Positions 5,901-6,885 of a stretch of 6,885 nucleotides of DNA are shown one piece after another (the stretch's first letter is position 1; every line of letters starts with the position of its first letter). The DNA lies in assembly GCA_014859075.1 (NCBI GenBank), contig JACUUW010000101.1, forward strand, positions 1 through 6,885. The letters are read 5' to 3'. Source of the DNA: Desulforudis sp. GTDB lineage: Bacteria; Bacillota; Desulfotomaculia; Desulfotomaculales; Desulforudaceae. The notes under the pieces were generated by a model that worked only from the letters and a program-made list of their open reading frames with translations, was not told the DNA's origin and ran no database searches. Made by a program: the position numbers and the translations under genes.

Positions 5901-6173
5901 TTGCGGTTGACGGAACTGGTCGGCAAGGAAATCGTAAACATGTTCAACGGAGCCAGACTGGGCGTAATCGGCGAATCAGACATGACGATCGACGTAGATT
6001 CGGGACACGTGCATTCGATCATCTTGCCGCGCCGCAGCAACATCGTGAACATGTGGATGGAACGGCAGGAATTGACTATTCCCTGGGAGGCCGTAAGAAA
6101 AATCGGGGCGGAAGTGGTCATTGTGGAACTCGAAAACAACCAGGCCTTACCCCGCCTCAACCGTTCCTTGTAG
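5901..6173 (+). CDS. ymxH: YlmC/YmxH family sporulation protein (PRC-barrel)
   Basis: Small beta-barrel protein of the YlmC/YmxH group found in spore-forming Bacillota; its biochemical role is not established. The 90-residue product begins MRLTELVGKEIVNMFNGARL, which matches the family start, and continues with GVIGESDMTID (21-31), SIILPRR (39-45) and IPWEAVRKIGAEVVIVEL (60-77), the PRC-barrel pattern. TTG 5901 is chosen because it gives the family N-terminus and AAAGGGG (5884-5890) lies 10 nt upstream. GTG 5892, three codons earlier, is the alternative, with AAGGTGA at 5878-5884; a GTG at 5850 would overlap the membrane protein gene. In B. subtilis ymxH sits between mlpA and the dipicolinate synthase genes spoVFA/spoVFB. 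Here a terminator follows instead. Confidence 0.9.
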   Translation: MRLTELVGKEIVNMFNGARLGVIGESDMTIDVDSGHVHSIILPRRSNIVNMWMERQELTIPWEAVRKIGAEVVIVELENNQALPRLNRSL

Positions 6174-6198
6174 ATACGGGTTTGAGACCCGGCTGAGG

Positions 6199-6228
6199 GA
6201 TTCCCGCAAAACCGCGGGGATCTTTTTT
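6199..6228 (+). terminator. Intrinsic terminator after ymxH
   Basis: GATTCCCGC (6199-6207) and GCGGGGATC (6214-6222) make a 9-bp stem with one T-G wobble around the loop AAAACC, followed directly by TTTTTT (6223-6228). It lies 26 nt past the ymxH stop and should end the deacetylase-to-ymxH transcription unit. Confidence 0.93.
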
Positions 6229-6326
6229 GTTGTCGGCGGGCGTGCTGGAACCGGTTCTGCCGGACTGAAAACAAGATTACCGGTCATACTAATGAGGTGG
6301 GAACCCTGTCGGAATGAGGTTTGGCG
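6229..6326 (+). promoter_or_regulatory. Upstream region of the serine proteinase gene
   Basis: This 98-nt gap between a terminator and the next gene should contain that gene's promoter. It holds a perfect 10-bp palindrome GAACCGGTTC (6248-6257), a second ACCGGT (6279-6284), and CATACT (6285-6290), which matches TATAAT at four of six bases and resembles the start of a sporulation sigma-E -10 element (CATAC). No convincing -35 partner is seen at normal spacing. The 8-mer AATGAGGT occurs twice (6291-6298, 6313-6320); the second copy contains the Shine-Dalgarno GAGGT (6316-6320) 6 nt before ATG 6327. Confidence 0.35.
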
Positions 6327-6885
6327 ATGAGTTTCGGTACCAGACAATCGCTGATGGCCGAAATAGCGCGCCGGCGCAAGTCGAAGGTTGTCGCCTACAT
6401 TACAGGCGACCGGGAAAACCTGAACACCCGGATCGCCCCGGACGTGTTGCCGGTGTTTTACCGGCACCTGCGGTCCCTGAGCGGGTACGACCGTCTGGAC
6501 CTGTTTTTGTACAGTCGGGGCGGGGATGTACTGACCCCGTGGCGTCTGGTGCACCTGATCCGGGAATTCGCGCCGGAGTTGTCAGTTTTGGTACCGTTTA
6601 GGGCCTACAGCGCGGGAACCTTGATTTGTCTTGGCGCCGACGAAATGGTGATGGGCGCCATGGGGGAGTTGGGACCCATTGACCCCAGTGTGGTCAACGC
6701 CTTTAATCCCAAGGATCCGGTGAACCCGGCGGCCAGACTGCCGGTAAATGTGGAGGACGTCTATTCCTTTCTGGCGCTGGCCCGTGATGTCGCCGGGATG
6801 GCTAAAGAGGACATGCAAGAGGCTTTCCTGATCCTGACCGAAAAGATCCACCCCCTGGCGCTTGGCAACGTCCACCGGAACTACT
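6327..6885 (+). CDS. SDH-family Clp-fold serine proteinase (partial, right edge)
   Basis: Frame 3 is open from ATG 6327 to the window end, giving 186 residues without a stop. It resembles the SDH_sah family (serine dehydrogenase proteinase), ClpP/SppA-fold serine peptidases. Visible parts are an N-terminal basic helix (MAEIARRRKSK, 10-20), strand VVAYITGD (21-28), LDLFLYSRGGDVLTPWRLV (57-75) with the glycine-rich loop that forms the oxyanion region, and PFRAYSAGTLICLGADEMVMG (90-110), where S95 in YSAGT is the expected nucleophile. GELGPIDP (113-120) follows, the usual next motif of this fold. No signal peptide or membrane segment is seen, so it is probably cytoplasmic. GAGGT (6316-6320) supports the start. 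It is transcribed separately from ymxH because of the terminator. The catalytic base and acid may lie partly beyond the edge. Confidence is high for fold and lower for exact substrate, which is unknown. Confidence 0.88.
   Translation, partial: MSFGTRQSLMAEIARRRKSKVVAYITGDRENLNTRIAPDVLPVFYRHLRSLSGYDRLDLFLYSRGGDVLTPWRLVHLIREFAPELSVLVPFRAYSAGTLICLGADEMVMGAMGELGPIDPSVVNAFNPKDPVNPAARLPVNVEDVYSFLALARDVAGMAKEDMQEAFLILTEKIHPLALGNVHRNY

Noticed and set aside
5666..6274. Minus-strand open frame of 202 codons over the membrane protein and ymxH
   Set aside because: It is antisense to two + strand genes with good ribosome sites and crosses the terminator at 6199-6228.
6292..6330. 12-codon ATG frame ending in an ATGA overlap with the proteinase start
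   Set aside because: The overlap suggests coupling, but the mini-frame has no Shine-Dalgarno site and no leader-peptide character.
6314..6601. Forward frame of 95 codons starting at 6314
   Set aside because: It overlaps the proteinase in another frame; the residues are Arg/Pro/Gly-rich without motifs.
6582..6875. Minus-strand open frame of 97 codons at the right end
   Set aside because: It is opposite the SDH proteinase frame, whose motifs (SRGGDV, YSAGT, GPIDP) settle the coding strand.

Overview
The window is a GC-rich stretch of chromosome whose order, rpsO - pnp - YlxY-like deacetylase - M16 peptidase - dut - small membrane protein - YlmC/YmxH sporulation protein, resembles the Bacillus subtilis segment rpsO-pnpA-ylxY-mlpA-ymxH. 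The YmxH protein and the YlxY-type deacetylase point to a spore-forming Bacillota. High GC, TTG/GTG starts and dut in this position suggest a Peptococcaceae-like Clostridia (Pelotomaculum/Desulfotomaculum type); this assignment is inference from memory of gene order. All genes are on the + strand.

Layout. 1-135 is an open frame running in from the left edge, unidentified. 136-219 is the rpsO leader, which can pair with the first rpsO codons and probably carries S15 autoregulation. rpsO (220-489) and pnp (576-2801) follow, separated by 86 nt that hold a compact hairpin. A strong intrinsic terminator (2802-2830) closes this RNA unit. The deacetylase (best start TTG 2885) and the M16 peptidase (3694-4956) come next, then dut (best start ATG 4996), a 118-residue three-helix membrane protein with no recognised family (5522-5878) and the PRC-barrel YmxH protein (5901-6173). 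A second strong terminator (6199-6228) ends this unit. After a 98-nt gap a cytosolic Clp-fold serine proteinase of the SDH/SppA-like type starts at 6327 and runs off the right edge.

How the genes work together. rpsO and pnp are a classic pair: ribosome assembly and 3'-to-5' RNA decay. The downstream cluster mixes envelope or sporulation functions (deacetylase, M16 peptidase, YmxH) with nucleotide sanitation (dut). Compared with B. subtilis, dut and the membrane protein are inserted between the M16 gene and ymxH. The dipicolinate synthase genes that follow ymxH in B. subtilis are replaced at this spot by a terminator and the proteinase.

I see no mobile element, CRISPR array, tRNA or rRNA. This is mostly a conserved housekeeping/sporulation region. 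The items most worth a second look are the rpsO leader fold, the altered catalytic motifs of the deacetylase, the unassigned three-helix protein, the SDH proteinase after ymxH, and clustering of the palindrome ACCGGT in the short non-coding gaps.
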